Part shown: positions 34,249 through 42,622 of the stretch, one piece after another
Layout: each line of letters begins with the position of its first letter
Numbering within the stretch: position 1 is the stretch's first letter
Source of the DNA: CAYQJS01 sp964417895
GTDB taxonomy: Bacteria > Chloroflexota > UBA6077 > SHYK01
DNA: 64,000 bases
NCBI GenBank assembly: GCA_964417895.1
Contig: CAYQJS010000002.1
Location: forward strand, 1-64,000
Direction: 5' to 3'
The notes under the pieces: generated by a model
Database searches by the model: none
What the model saw: only the letters and a program-made list of their open reading frames with translations
Told to the model about the DNA's origin: nothing
Translations under genes and position numbers: made by a program

Positions 34249-35697
34249 CTACGCAGGAACGCGCGGCCGATCGGCTCCCAGGATGGCGTCCGCCCACTTC
34301 TCGGTGATCCGCTGGCGCAGCTCGGCGCTCATCTCGGCGACAGGTGGGAACTGGTCGCGCCACTCCCACGGCCGCGTCGCGTCGATGACGAAGCGGGAGT
34401 TCAGCCCCTTCCTACTCTGTGGGATGATCGGGTCGAGGGGCCCGCTCCACGCGCGCTTGATCAGGTCGAAGTCCTGCTCCGGCTCAGCCCGCGTGCACAT
34501 CGCCCACACCACATCGTGGAGGTCGTTCACGTCGATATCGTCGTCCACGACGACCACGTAACGGCCCAGGTACGCGCCGGCGTGGCACATGGCAGCCACG
34601 TGCCCCGCTTGCCGAGAGTGCCCGGGGTAGCGCTGGGTGATGGCCACCGCCACCAGCAGGCGAGCGCCCCCGGCCTCGTGGCACCACACGCCCTTCACGT
34701 CGGGCACGCCAGCGCGCTCGATCTGCTCCCAGATCAGAGCCGACCGCATGAGGCCACGGTACGACGTCAGCTCCGAGGGCGGCTTCCCGGGCGGAGAGCC
34801 CAGGATGATGGGGTTGTTCCGATGGTAGACGGCCTTGACCTGCATCACCGGCTCGGAGCGCTGGTCGGAGGCGTAGTAGCCGGTCCATTCGCCGAAGGGC
34901 CCTTCGTCCTGGGTGTCGCCGGGCTGGACGAATCCTTCGACGACGATCTCCGCGCTCGCGGGGTAGGGCAAGCCCGTCACCCGACCGCGCATGACGTCAA
35001 TGGGATGGCCCTTGATCCCGCCTGCGTAGTCGTACTCGCACACGCCGGGAGGGACCTCGATCGACGCGGCAAGGAAGAGGGTCGGGTCGTGCCCGAAGGA
35101 CATAAGGAGGGGCATCGGGATGTTCCGGGCGAGGTATTTGTCCCGCATGATGCGCCCTTGCTTGCCCGGAGAGATATAGAAGCCGAGCCGGTCGGGGCCA
35201 TGGATCATGACGCGGTAGCAGCCGAGGTTGATCCAGTTGTCGTCTGGATCGAGTGTGGCGTCGAAGCTGCCGGTGCCCAGGTACCGTCCGCCGTCCAGCT
35301 CGTGCCACTTTGGCGTTGGGAACTTGTACATGTCGATGGCGTCGCCCTCGAGCACGTTCTCCATCACCGGCCCATCGTTCACGTAGCGCATGGGAATCGG
35401 CGCGATGTGCTTCGAGCGCTCGCGCCACAGAGGGAGCAGCTCCTTGTAGCTCAGGTTGGCGGGGAGCCCGAGCACGAGGGCCGTGCGGTTGCTGGAGCCC
35501 ATGCTGTTGGACAGCACCCGGTAGCCCGAGGGATAGTCCGGAATGTCGTCGAACAGCACGGCCGGGCCGTTGATGCGGTGCTGCGCCAGCTCGGTGATGC
35601 CCCCGATCTCCAGGTCCCAGTGGGCATTGCGCGCTACGCGCAACTCGCCGAGGTCGTCGACCAGATCGATGTACTCCCGCAGGTCAGTGAAAGGCAT
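34249..35697 (-). CDS. UbiD-family decarboxylase
   Basis: 482 aa. Prenylated-FMN enzymes of this family decarboxylate aromatic or unsaturated acids reversibly. Visible motifs: SNSMGSSNRTALVLGLP, WINLGCYRVMIHGPDRLGFY, SFGHDPTLFLAAS, EYDYAGGIKGHPIDVMRGRV, GPFGEWTGYYAS (catalytic E-D-E region) and the metal/flavin segment VVVVDDDIDVNDLHDVVWAM. No ubiX flavin prenyltransferase gene is nearby. Substrate unknown; the Rieske and VOC genes in the window suggest aromatic metabolism but are not linked. Confidence 0.9.
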   Translation of the reverse strand: MPFTDLREYIDLVDDLGELRVARNAHWDLEIGGITELAQHRINGPAVLFDDIPDYPSGYRVLSNSMGSSNRTALVLGLPANLSYKELLPLWRERSKHIAPIPMRYVNDGPVMENVLEGDAIDMYKFPTPKWHELDGGRYLGTGSFDATLDPDDNWINLGCYRVMIHGPDRLGFYISPGKQGRIMRDKYLARNIPMPLLMSFGHDPTLFLAASIEVPPGVCEYDYAGGIKGHPIDVMRGRVTGLPYPASAEIVVEGFVQPGDTQDEGPFGEWTGYYASDQRSEPVMQVKAVYHRNNPIILGSPPGKPPSELTSYRGLMRSALIWEQIERAGVPDVKGVWCHEAGGARLLVAVAITQRYPGHSRQAGHVAAMCHAGAYLGRYVVVVDDDIDVNDLHDVVWAMCTRAEPEQDFDLIKRAWSGPLDPIIPQSRKGLNSRFVIDATRPWEWRDQFPPVAEMSAELRQRITEKWADAILGADRPRVPA

Positions 35698-35832
35698 GAT
35701 CTCCTCCTACGGAAACGCCGCCGTGATGCGTTACTATGCCGCCCTTCCCCAACGCGCGCAAGGGCCGAGCGGGAGGACTGACGCGGAGACGGGGTGACAC
35801 GGTGACACCAGGAGGGGTCTCCGCTCCGCGTC

Positions 35833-36000
35833 TCTGGTGGGGCACCTCTTATGGATATCGCCATTGCGTCAGTTGCGTCGTTCCGGTAGGGCGGGGGCTT
35901 GTCCCCCGCCGCGCACTCCCCACGCGGGCGCGAGGCGGGAGGGGACAAGCCCCTCCGCTACCGGGCGAAAACGGCTATGCGCATATGAACTGGCCCACTA
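35833..36000. mobile_element. MITE-like element, TIR family CYAGTGGG, copy 3
   Basis: Right end CATATGAACTGGCCCACTAG (35981-36000) is the inverse of the left end of the 12951 element (one mismatch). The left end CTGGTGGGGCACCTCTTATG is a weaker match. The interior carries the GTAGGGCGGGG repeat also found at 10874-10950. The outer TAG is the stop codon of the VOC gene. Confidence 0.65.
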
Positions 36001-36366
36001 GCTTGACCGCGTGAGCACCTCGAGGCTGTGCCCGCTCGGGTCGGGAAAGTAAAATCCACGGCCGTCGCGGCGGTGGTTGATCTGCATGTCCGTTTTCGAC
36101 GTCGGCTGGCTCCCGTAGGGCAGGCTCTTGGCCTGCACGCGCGCCAGAATCGCGTCGAAGTCTTCGTCGCTGACGTGGAACGCCAGGTGATACGAATCGA
36201 AGCTGTCGCGATTGTCGAAGTCCAGCGTCAGCGTGTCGTTCACCTTCACCGGCGCGAAGTGGCCCCGGATGCCGTCGTAGGGCAAGCCGAAGATCTCCGC
36301 AAAGAACCGAGCAGACGCCTCCTTGTCACGAGCGGGCACGATGGTGTGATTGAGCGTGATGGGCAT
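35998..36366 (-). CDS. VOC-superfamily (glyoxalase-like) protein
   Basis: 122 aa, one VOC domain. PITLNHTIVPARDKEASARF, FFAEIFGLPY, YHLAFHVSDEDFDAILARV and GRGFYFPDPSGHSLEVLT show the usual paired beta-alpha-beta-beta-beta units with metal-ligand positions (H7, H near 60, E near 116). It may be a dioxygenase, isomerase or antibiotic-binding protein. The stop TAG is inside a MITE end. Confidence 0.85.
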   Translation of the reverse strand: MPITLNHTIVPARDKEASARFFAEIFGLPYDGIRGHFAPVKVNDTLTLDFDNRDSFDSYHLAFHVSDEDFDAILARVQAKSLPYGSQPTSKTDMQINHRRDGRGFYFPDPSGHSLEVLTRSS

Positions 36367-36513
36367 GCTTGCCTCCGCCGCGTCTGACTTATGGCGCAGT
36401 GACTCGACTGTAACTTTTCAGCGCCACAGCCGTCAAACCATAATGGAGTGCCAGTTGTCGACACTGACAGTACCCTTTCCACAGGGCTCTGGTTCGGAGC
36501 GGCCCACGTCGTT

Positions 36514-39500
36514 ATGCGGGGCGAGGTGCAGACCAAGGATCGCGAGCCGCTCGGCCGACTGGGGGTCCCGCTCCCTCCGGAAGAGTGCCCAGTTCCGAGT
36601 TCCTTGTTCGGAGTCCTCCCCCCGGAGAACAGCACTCGGAGCTGGGCATCTTCGGCCGAAGCCGTGACGGAGCCAGCCGCTTCTGCGCCCGATGGCCTCA
36701 GCGCACGCCGGCCGTTTCGCGCCATCGTGTGCGACTGGGACGGCACGGCCGTGGTCGACCGCCAGGAGGATGCTCGGCCGCTCGCCGCCCTTGTCTCCGA
36801 GCTGCTTCGGCTTGGCGTCTGGTTCGTCGTTGTCACCGGCACGAACTTCGGGCATGTCGATCGCCAGCTCGTCAATCTTATAGCCCCCACCTTACGGCGC
36901 CGATTGGTCGCCTGCACCAATCGTGGCTCGGAGGTGTACGGGTTCGACGTCCGTGGGAAGCCGGTCCGCCGCTGGATGCGGCGAGCCTCCGCCTATGAGG
37001 ACCGGGTTCTGACGGAGATCGCCGATTCCGTTCGCGACGCGATCAGGCAGCGAACGGGCTTAGACATCGAAATCGTGTACGACCGACTGAACCGACGGAA
37101 GATCGATCTGATCCCGTTGCCGGCGTGGGCTGACCCGCCCAAGTCAGCGATGGGGGACCTTCTCGCCGCCGTCGAGCATCGACTCCGCGGCGCTGGACTG
37201 GCCGGCGGCCTCGGCGAGGCAGTCGCCCTGACGCACAGGCTGGCCGAGGAGCATGGCCTACGCGATGCGCGCATCACCAGCGACGTCAAGCACGTCGAGG
37301 TGGGGCTCACCGACAAGGGCGACTCCCTCGCCTGGATCGCCGATGCGATCGTCCGGCGCGAGGCTCTTGAGTGGTCCGACATCCTGATCGCCGGCGACGA
37401 GTTCGGGCCCGTGGCGGGCTTCGCCGGGAGCGACGACTTGCTGCGGTCCGGCGCCGACGGGGCGGTCGTCGTCTCCGTCGGTCCTGAGCCCGGCGGAGCA
37501 CCCTCGGGCGTCCTCCACGTCGGAGGCGGCTCGGTCATGTTTCGACAGTTGCTGGCCGAGCAGGTTCGACTCCTGCGGGCCGCCGGCGCCGCGCGCTGGG
37601 CTGACGCCGACGCACGCCTGCACGGCCCAGTCCCCGTCGGGCCGCCCCTCGACCCGGCCTGGCGCATGGACGAGGAGGGTTACGAGCCCACCACCGAGCA
37701 CCCGATCGAGTCGCGCTTCGCCGTTAGCAACGGATATCTCGGCGTGCGCGGATCGCTCGAGATCCCCACGAGGACGTCGCGCCCGCGCACGTTCGTCGCC
37801 GGATTCTTCGACGCGTCCCACAACGAACCCGTCGTGCCTATGCTCGTTCAAGCGCCCAACTGGTTGCGGCTCCGCCTCTTCCTCGACGGTGAACAGGTGA
37901 GCCGAAGCCGCGGCGAGACCCTCGAGTACACGCGCACCCTCGACTTTCGCCACGGGCTTCTGTGGACGGACTGGCGTCAGCATGACCGCGACGGCAATGT
38001 CATTCGGCTTCGCACGCTGCGGTTCGTCTCGATGGTGGACCGGTCCGTCGCGGTCCAGGTAGCCCAGCTGCAGGTGGCGCGACCCGGGCAAATGGCCTTC
38101 GAGGCGGTGATCGACCGACCGTGGACCGGCGTCACACGCGACCGCGTCGAGAACGAGCTCACCCTCTGGCGCACGCCCCACCGCGGCAGGTTGCTGGCCG
38201 TGGCCAGCGGCGCCAGGCTGCGGGTCGGCGCGCGGACGCTCCAGCCGCTACCCGTTCAGTTCAACAGCGCGACTGGTGATCGCTGGGCGTGGCACGCCGA
38301 CCCCGACGAGCCTGCGACCATGGTGAAATTTGTTGCCATGGTCCCGGGTGACGGAGACCGGGATCGCGGTGACGTGGCGCTGACGGCGCTCCGGCGCACA
38401 CGTCGCGAGGGTTGGCGGCGCCACCTGGCATCGCACTCGCGTGCCTGGGGGGGGCGGTGGGCTCTCAGCGATGTGGAGATCGAGGGCAACGAGGAGGCGC
38501 AGCGCGCCCTGCGGTTCGCCGTCTACCACCTCAATAGCGCCGCCAACCCTGACGACGAGCGAGTCTCCATCGGCGCCCGCGCGCTCACGGGCGAAGCCTA
38601 CCTGGGCCACGTCTTCTGGGACACCGAGATCTTCATGCTGCCGTTCTACACCTTCACCTGGCCGGCCGCCGCCCGCGCGCTCCTCATGTACCGCTATCAC
38701 ACGCTGGATGCCGCGCGCGCAAAGGCGGCCGAGATGGGCTGCCGAGGAGCGCTGTATGCCTGGGAGTCCGCCGACGACGGCGAGGAGGCCACACCTCCGT
38801 ACGTCACGGGTCCTCACGGCCAGGTGATCATGATCAAGAATGGGACACTGGAGCAGCACATCAGCGCCGATGTGGCCTACGCCGTCTGGCAGTACTGGCA
38901 GGCGAGCGGCGACGCGCAGTTCCTGCTCGACGCCGGCGCCGAGATCATCCTGGAGACCGCGCGCTTCTGGGCGAGCAGAGCCGACCTCGGTGAGGATGGT
39001 TGCTATCACATCCGGCACGTCATCGGACCGGACGAGTATCACGAGGATGTTGACGACAACGCCTACACCAACGGGCTGGCGCAGTGGAACATCGACCGGG
39101 CTGTCGAGGTCGCGGACATCCTGGAGACCCACTGGCCGGAGCGCTGGTCGACGCTCGCCAGCAAACTTGGCATCACGACCGACGACCTGCGCGAGTGGGC
39201 GGGGATGGCCCGGCGCCTGATTACCGGAATCGACCCGGACAGCCGGCTCATCGAGCAGTTCGCCGGCTTCTTCGAGTTGGATCCCGTCTTTATCTCCGGG
39301 TACTCGCTGCGGACGGCGCCCATGGATGTGGTGCTCGGCGCGGAGAAGACGCGCCGGTCGCAGGTCAGCAAGCAGGCCGACGTGGTCATGCTGCTCCACC
39401 TCCTGTGGGACCGCTTCTCCCCGCAAGTGCGGGAGGCCAACTTTCGCTATTACGAAGCGCGATGCGGCCACGGCAGCTCTCTTAGTCCGGTGGTCCACGC

Positions 39501-39921
39501 CATGGTCGCAGCGCGCCTTGGCGATGTGAGCCTCGCAGACCGCTACTTCGAGCAGGCGGCTGCTATCGACTTCGACGATGCCATGGGCAACGCTGCGCTC
39601 GGGATGCACATCGGGGCCCTGGCAGGTCTCTGGCAGGTCGCCGTCTTCGGTTACGCCGGCATGGCGCTGCGGGAGGATGGGCTCGCCTTCGAGCCCAGGC
39701 TACCCGGGTCGTGGGGCTCGCTACGTTTCCCGGTGCAGTGGCGCGGCCGACGGCTGCGCGTTACAGTCCACAATCAGCCGCGGTCGTTCACCGCCCTGCT
39801 GGAGGAAGGTGGCCCTCTCACAGTGTCACTCAACGGGCTAACCCGCACCCTCAGCGCGGGAGAGTCCTGGACCTGCCACTGGGACGAGCTGGCTCTCCGC
39901 TGGACAGAATCCCCGCGGTAA
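36514..39921 (+). CDS. HAD phosphatase - GH65 glycoside phosphorylase/hydrolase fusion
   Basis: 1135 aa. The HAD domain (about 69-375) has FRAIVCDWDGTAVVD, VVVTGTNFGHV and LIAGDEFG. The GH65 part (about 395-1120) has HPIESRFAVSNGYLGVRGSLE, GHVFWDTEIFMLPFY, KNGTLEQHISADVAYA and GPDEYHEDVDDNAYTN with the acid Glu. GH65 enzymes phosphorolyse or hydrolyse trehalose, maltose or kojibiose; the HAD may act on the sugar phosphate. M. tuberculosis OtsB1 combines similar domains. The first 65 residues are unconserved and include the inverted repeat at 36586-36648, so the start (ATG 36514, or GTG 36448) is uncertain. Confidence 0.85.
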   Translation: MRGEVQTKDREPLGRLGVPLPPEECPVPSSLFGVLPPENSTRSWASSAEAVTEPAASAPDGLSARRPFRAIVCDWDGTAVVDRQEDARPLAALVSELLRLGVWFVVVTGTNFGHVDRQLVNLIAPTLRRRLVACTNRGSEVYGFDVRGKPVRRWMRRASAYEDRVLTEIADSVRDAIRQRTGLDIEIVYDRLNRRKIDLIPLPAWADPPKSAMGDLLAAVEHRLRGAGLAGGLGEAVALTHRLAEEHGLRDARITSDVKHVEVGLTDKGDSLAWIADAIVRREALEWSDILIAGDEFGPVAGFAGSDDLLRSGADGAVVVSVGPEPGGAPSGVLHVGGGSVMFRQLLAEQVRLLRAAGAARWADADARLHGPVPVGPPLDPAWRMDEEGYEPTTEHPIESRFAVSNGYLGVRGSLEIPTRTSRPRTFVAGFFDASHNEPVVPMLVQAPNWLRLRLFLDGEQVSRSRGETLEYTRTLDFRHGLLWTDWRQHDRDGNVIRLRTLRFVSMVDRSVAVQVAQLQVARPGQMAFEAVIDRPWTGVTRDRVENELTLWRTPHRGRLLAVASGARLRVGARTLQPLPVQFNSATGDRWAWHADPDEPATMVKFVAMVPGDGDRDRGDVALTALRRTRREGWRRHLASHSRAWGGRWALSDVEIEGNEEAQRALRFAVYHLNSAANPDDERVSIGARALTGEAYLGHVFWDTEIFMLPFYTFTWPAAARALLMYRYHTLDAARAKAAEMGCRGALYAWESADDGEEATPPYVTGPHGQVIMIKNGTLEQHISADVAYAVWQYWQASGDAQFLLDAGAEIILETARFWASRADLGEDGCYHIRHVIGPDEYHEDVDDNAYTNGLAQWNIDRAVEVADILETHWPERWSTLASKLGITTDDLREWAGMARRLITGIDPDSRLIEQFAGFFELDPVFISGYSLRTAPMDVVLGAEKTRRSQVSKQADVVMLLHLLWDRFSPQVREANFRYYEARCGHGSSLSPVVHAMVAARLGDVSLADRYFEQAAAIDFDDAMGNAALGMHIGALAGLWQVAVFGYAGMALREDGLAFEPRLPGSWGSLRFPVQWRGRRLRVTVHNQPRSFTALLEEGGPLTVSLNGLTRTLSAGESWTCHWDELALRWTESPR
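36586..36648. repeat. Inverted repeat in the 5' part of the HAD-GH65 gene
   Basis: TGCCCAGTTCCGAG (36586-36599) and CTCGGAGCTGGGCA (36635-36648) form a 14-bp near-perfect inverted repeat. Similar GTTCCGAGTTCC text occurs at 15195-15207. Confidence 0.6.
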
Positions 39922-39922
39922 G

Positions 39923-39964
39923 GGGCGATGCAAGCATCGCCCGCGGCCTCGGCATGCCGAGGCC
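39923..39964. repeat. Two adjacent perfect hairpins
   Basis: GGGCGATGC-AA-GCATCGCCC (39923-39942) and the perfect palindrome GGCCTCGGCATGCCGAGGCC (39945-39964) begin directly after the GH65 stop codon. They may end that transcript and belong to the GGGGCG-type dispersed repeats. Confidence 0.7.
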
Positions 39965-41452
39965 TTGCGAGCCAGCCTTCGGACACCCTCACCCTGGAAG
40001 GGAGCGACTGCCATCCCAGGCGGTCTGTGGACCAAGCTCGTCATCTCCTACGCCGGCATCGTCATGGTCTGTCTCGCCCTGGCCGGATCGGCGTTCGTCT
40101 ATCTGCTTCAGCCCTACCAGACCCAGCAGGCTCTCAACCGGTTGAGCGAGCTGGCGATCCCCCTGGGGGTCCAGGTTCGAATCCTGGAGGCGCAAGGGGC
40201 GACGCCCTCCCAGATCGCCGGGTTCCTCCAGGAGCAGGCCCAACAGCTCGGCGTCCGAATCTTCCTCGTCACGCAGGATGGACAGACCATCGTCCATGAC
40301 ACCGCCAATGACGGCGATCGAGGGCTAGCCGGCCGGCCCATTCATCTCGATCGGACCGAACGCCTGGGGCCCGTAGCAATCTTGCACGGCGGCGTCGACG
40401 CGCCCGGCGAGGGGACGCTCGCTCTTGTCTCCTTCGTCCCACCGGCCAACGTTGCTCTGCCCGGCGTAGCGCGCCCCGCCGTCGCTCGGCCCCCGCGGCT
40501 GATGGCCGCCCTCGCGGCGCCGCATGTGAACCTGGCGACCGGCTGGCTGCAGATCGCGCCTCAGCTCGAGACCGCCGCCCTCGTCTCGCTCCTCGCATCC
40601 ATCGGCGTCGCGCTGCTGATCGCTCGCTCCGTTGCTCGCCCGCTGACCGCGATAACCCGCGCTTCCGAGGGCATAGCCCGAGGGGACTACGACCAGCGGA
40701 TCCCCGTTCGAGGCCACGACGAGCTGGCTCGCCTGGCGTCCGCGTTCAACACGATGGCCCACCAGGTAGCGCAATCGAACCGGTCGCTACGCGATTTCCT
40801 GGCGGACGTCTCCCACGAGCTCCGAACGCCACTCACCACGGTCCAGGGTTTTTCCCAGGCGATCCTCGACGGGACCGCCGCCAATCCTCAGGAGGTCGCC
40901 GAGGCGGCGCGGGTTATCAGCGAAGACGCCGCTCGCATGCATCGCATGGTGGAGGATCTCTTGCACCTGTCCCAGATACAGTCCGGGCAGATGGCAATGG
41001 ATACGCGGGTCGTGGACCTCGCCGAGCTGGCGGAGGATGCGGTGAAACGCGCGCGCCAGCGGGCAGATGCGAATTCGGTGCGCTTCGAGCTGAGCGCGCA
41101 AGCGCTATACGTCGCTGCCGATCCTCACCGCATCGGGCAGGTACTCGACAACCTCCTGTCGAACGCAATCAACCACACGCCGCCCGGTGGCGAGATCTCC
41201 GTGAGCGCAGGGTCCTCTCTCGGCCAGGGGCATGTGCGTGTCCACAACCCGGGATCGTTCATCGCGCCCGAAGATCGCGAGCGGATCTTCCAGCGCTTCG
41301 CCCGCGTCGGCGACGGCGGCGGCACTGGCCTCGGGTTGCCCATCGCCCAGGAGATTGCGCGCTGCCACAGTGGGCGAATCGATCTCGAGAGCTCTCCCAC
41401 TGAAGGAACTGCTTTTACCCTCGTATTGCCCCGACTAGCCACGGGCCCCTGA
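39965..41452 (+). CDS. Membrane sensor histidine kinase, orphan
   Basis: 495 aa. TM1 near residues 24-48, an extracellular domain (about 50-195), TM2 near 203-222 then HAMP (ARSVARPLTAITRASEGIAR), the H-box ADVSHELRTPLTTVQGF, N-box DNLLSNAINHTPPGG and G-boxes ending RVGDGGGTGLGLPIAQEIA. It should autophosphorylate on His and signal to a response regulator, but none adjoins it. The TTG 39965 start abuts the upstream hairpins; GGAAGGGAGCG near 40000 hints at a later non-ATG start. Confidence 0.88.
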   Translation: MRASLRTPSPWKGATAIPGGLWTKLVISYAGIVMVCLALAGSAFVYLLQPYQTQQALNRLSELAIPLGVQVRILEAQGATPSQIAGFLQEQAQQLGVRIFLVTQDGQTIVHDTANDGDRGLAGRPIHLDRTERLGPVAILHGGVDAPGEGTLALVSFVPPANVALPGVARPAVARPPRLMAALAAPHVNLATGWLQIAPQLETAALVSLLASIGVALLIARSVARPLTAITRASEGIARGDYDQRIPVRGHDELARLASAFNTMAHQVAQSNRSLRDFLADVSHELRTPLTTVQGFSQAILDGTAANPQEVAEAARVISEDAARMHRMVEDLLHLSQIQSGQMAMDTRVVDLAELAEDAVKRARQRADANSVRFELSAQALYVAADPHRIGQVLDNLLSNAINHTPPGGEISVSAGSSLGQGHVRVHNPGSFIAPEDRERIFQRFARVGDGGGTGLGLPIAQEIARCHSGRIDLESSPTEGTAFTLVLPRLATGP

Positions 41453-41571
41453 GGGAGCGTGACGACGTTCTTACGCTTCGTTTGCAGATCGCTCACAAAC
41501 ACACCGTACCCTAAACCCACACCCGTTGGGACTGGAGACCCCGCTTGTTGGGTCCAAGAAAAGTCAACGGC

Positions 41572-41583
41572 GGGGGGGGGGGG
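41572..41583. promoter_or_regulatory. Poly(G)12 tract upstream of a secreted-protein gene
   Basis: Twelve consecutive G residues lie 23 bp before the ATG at 41607, just upstream of AAGGAG. Homopolymers of this length are prone to slippage and could alter expression. Confidence 0.6.
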
Positions 41584-41606
41584 CCAGTCAAGAAAGGAGT
41601 GGACCG

Positions 41607-42479
41607 ATGAAAATCGCACAATCCTGGCGACCCCTGACCATTGCCCTGGGTATCTGCGCACTCGTGGCGGGAGGGGTCGGCGTCGCGCGGGCCCAGGGAT
41701 TCATGCCATGGCAGGCGATGGGTCCCGCAGCGCTCGCGGCGCCCGGCCTCCCGCTGCCCCCACGCGCCGTCGTGGGCCTCACGGCCGACGTCCTCGGCGT
41801 CACGCCTGAGTCGCTGGTGCAGGCGCTCCGGGAGGGCAAGACGCTGGCCCAGGTAGCCGCTGAGCACGGCATGGCTCCGGACGACCTGGCCGATCGACTC
41901 GTTGCGCGTGCCGAGCAAGTCCGGCTCCAGCGGCTGCGCGACGGCATTCGCGCCTTTCTCGACCGCCGCCCGGGCGAGCGGGAACCGAGCGGCATTCCTG
42001 ACCGGCCCGGCCCAGAGTTTCGCCCGCGCCCGCCAGACCCGGGACCCGACTTCCAGGCTCCGCCGGGCCCGGATTTTCGCTTCGAGCCGCCAGGACCGGG
42101 CCCTGACTTCCCGGCGCCGCCCGGCCCAGACTTCCGCTTCCAGCCGCCAGGCCCCGGCCCCGAGTTCCGGGTTCAGCCTGGCCCGGGTCAGATGCCGCGT
42201 CGACCGGGGTTCCCTGCCCAGGAGCTTCAGCGGCTCCCGCTTCCTCCGCCGGCCATCGTAGGCCTTTCCGCCGAGATCCTCGGCATCGAGCCGGACGTGC
42301 TTCGGCAGGAGCTCGAGCGGGGAAGTACGCTAGGGCAGATTGCCCGGGACCAGGGGATCGAGCCCGACGCCCTGGCAGACCACCTCGCGGCGGCCGCCGA
42401 GCAGCTCCGGCTCGACCACATGCGCCAGGCGTTTCGCCACATGCTCGATCACCCATTCATGGGCCCGCAACCCCGCTAG
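41607..42479 (+). CDS. Secreted protein with duplicated helical domain and Pro-rich linker
   Basis: 290 aa from ATG 41607 after AAGGAG. Signal peptide MKIAQSWRPLTIALGICALV ... ARAQG. Two similar domains of about 70 aa (VVGLTADVLGVTPESLVQAL, REGKTLAQVAAEHG and IVGLSAEILGIEPDVLRQEL, ERGSTLGQIARDQG) flank a linker of repeated PGPDFRFEPPGPGPDF units. Single domains of this sort (L..GKTLAQIA) occur in small exported proteins of Gram-positives and Chloroflexota; function unknown. It follows the sensor kinase and might be exported in response to it, which is a guess from position. Confidence 0.65.
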   Translation: MKIAQSWRPLTIALGICALVAGGVGVARAQGFMPWQAMGPAALAAPGLPLPPRAVVGLTADVLGVTPESLVQALREGKTLAQVAAEHGMAPDDLADRLVARAEQVRLQRLRDGIRAFLDRRPGEREPSGIPDRPGPEFRPRPPDPGPDFQAPPGPDFRFEPPGPGPDFPAPPGPDFRFQPPGPGPEFRVQPGPGQMPRRPGFPAQELQRLPLPPPAIVGLSAEILGIEPDVLRQELERGSTLGQIARDQGIEPDALADHLAAAAEQLRLDHMRQAFRHMLDHPFMGPQPR

Positions 42480-42622
42480 CCCCGGGCCCGTCGTGGAAGG
42501 CATGACCACGGAGGCCGCCTATCCATTCCAGTTGCGGTGGCATCATGAGTGTTCGCTGCCCTGGTCGATCTCGACGGACCGCGGCCGTGATAGACTGAGC
42601 CATTCCGCGCTGGGAGAAGTGC

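Noticed and set aside
38248..39609. 453-codon antisense frame opposite the GH65 domain
   Set aside because: It is a mirror of the GH65 codons with no recognisable domain; GH65 catalytic motifs are on the plus strand.
40164..40185. Sequence CCAGGTTCGAATCCTGG resembling a tRNA T-arm
   Set aside because: It lies within the conserved reading frame of the histidine kinase, and no matching acceptor, D or anticodon stems are found upstream.
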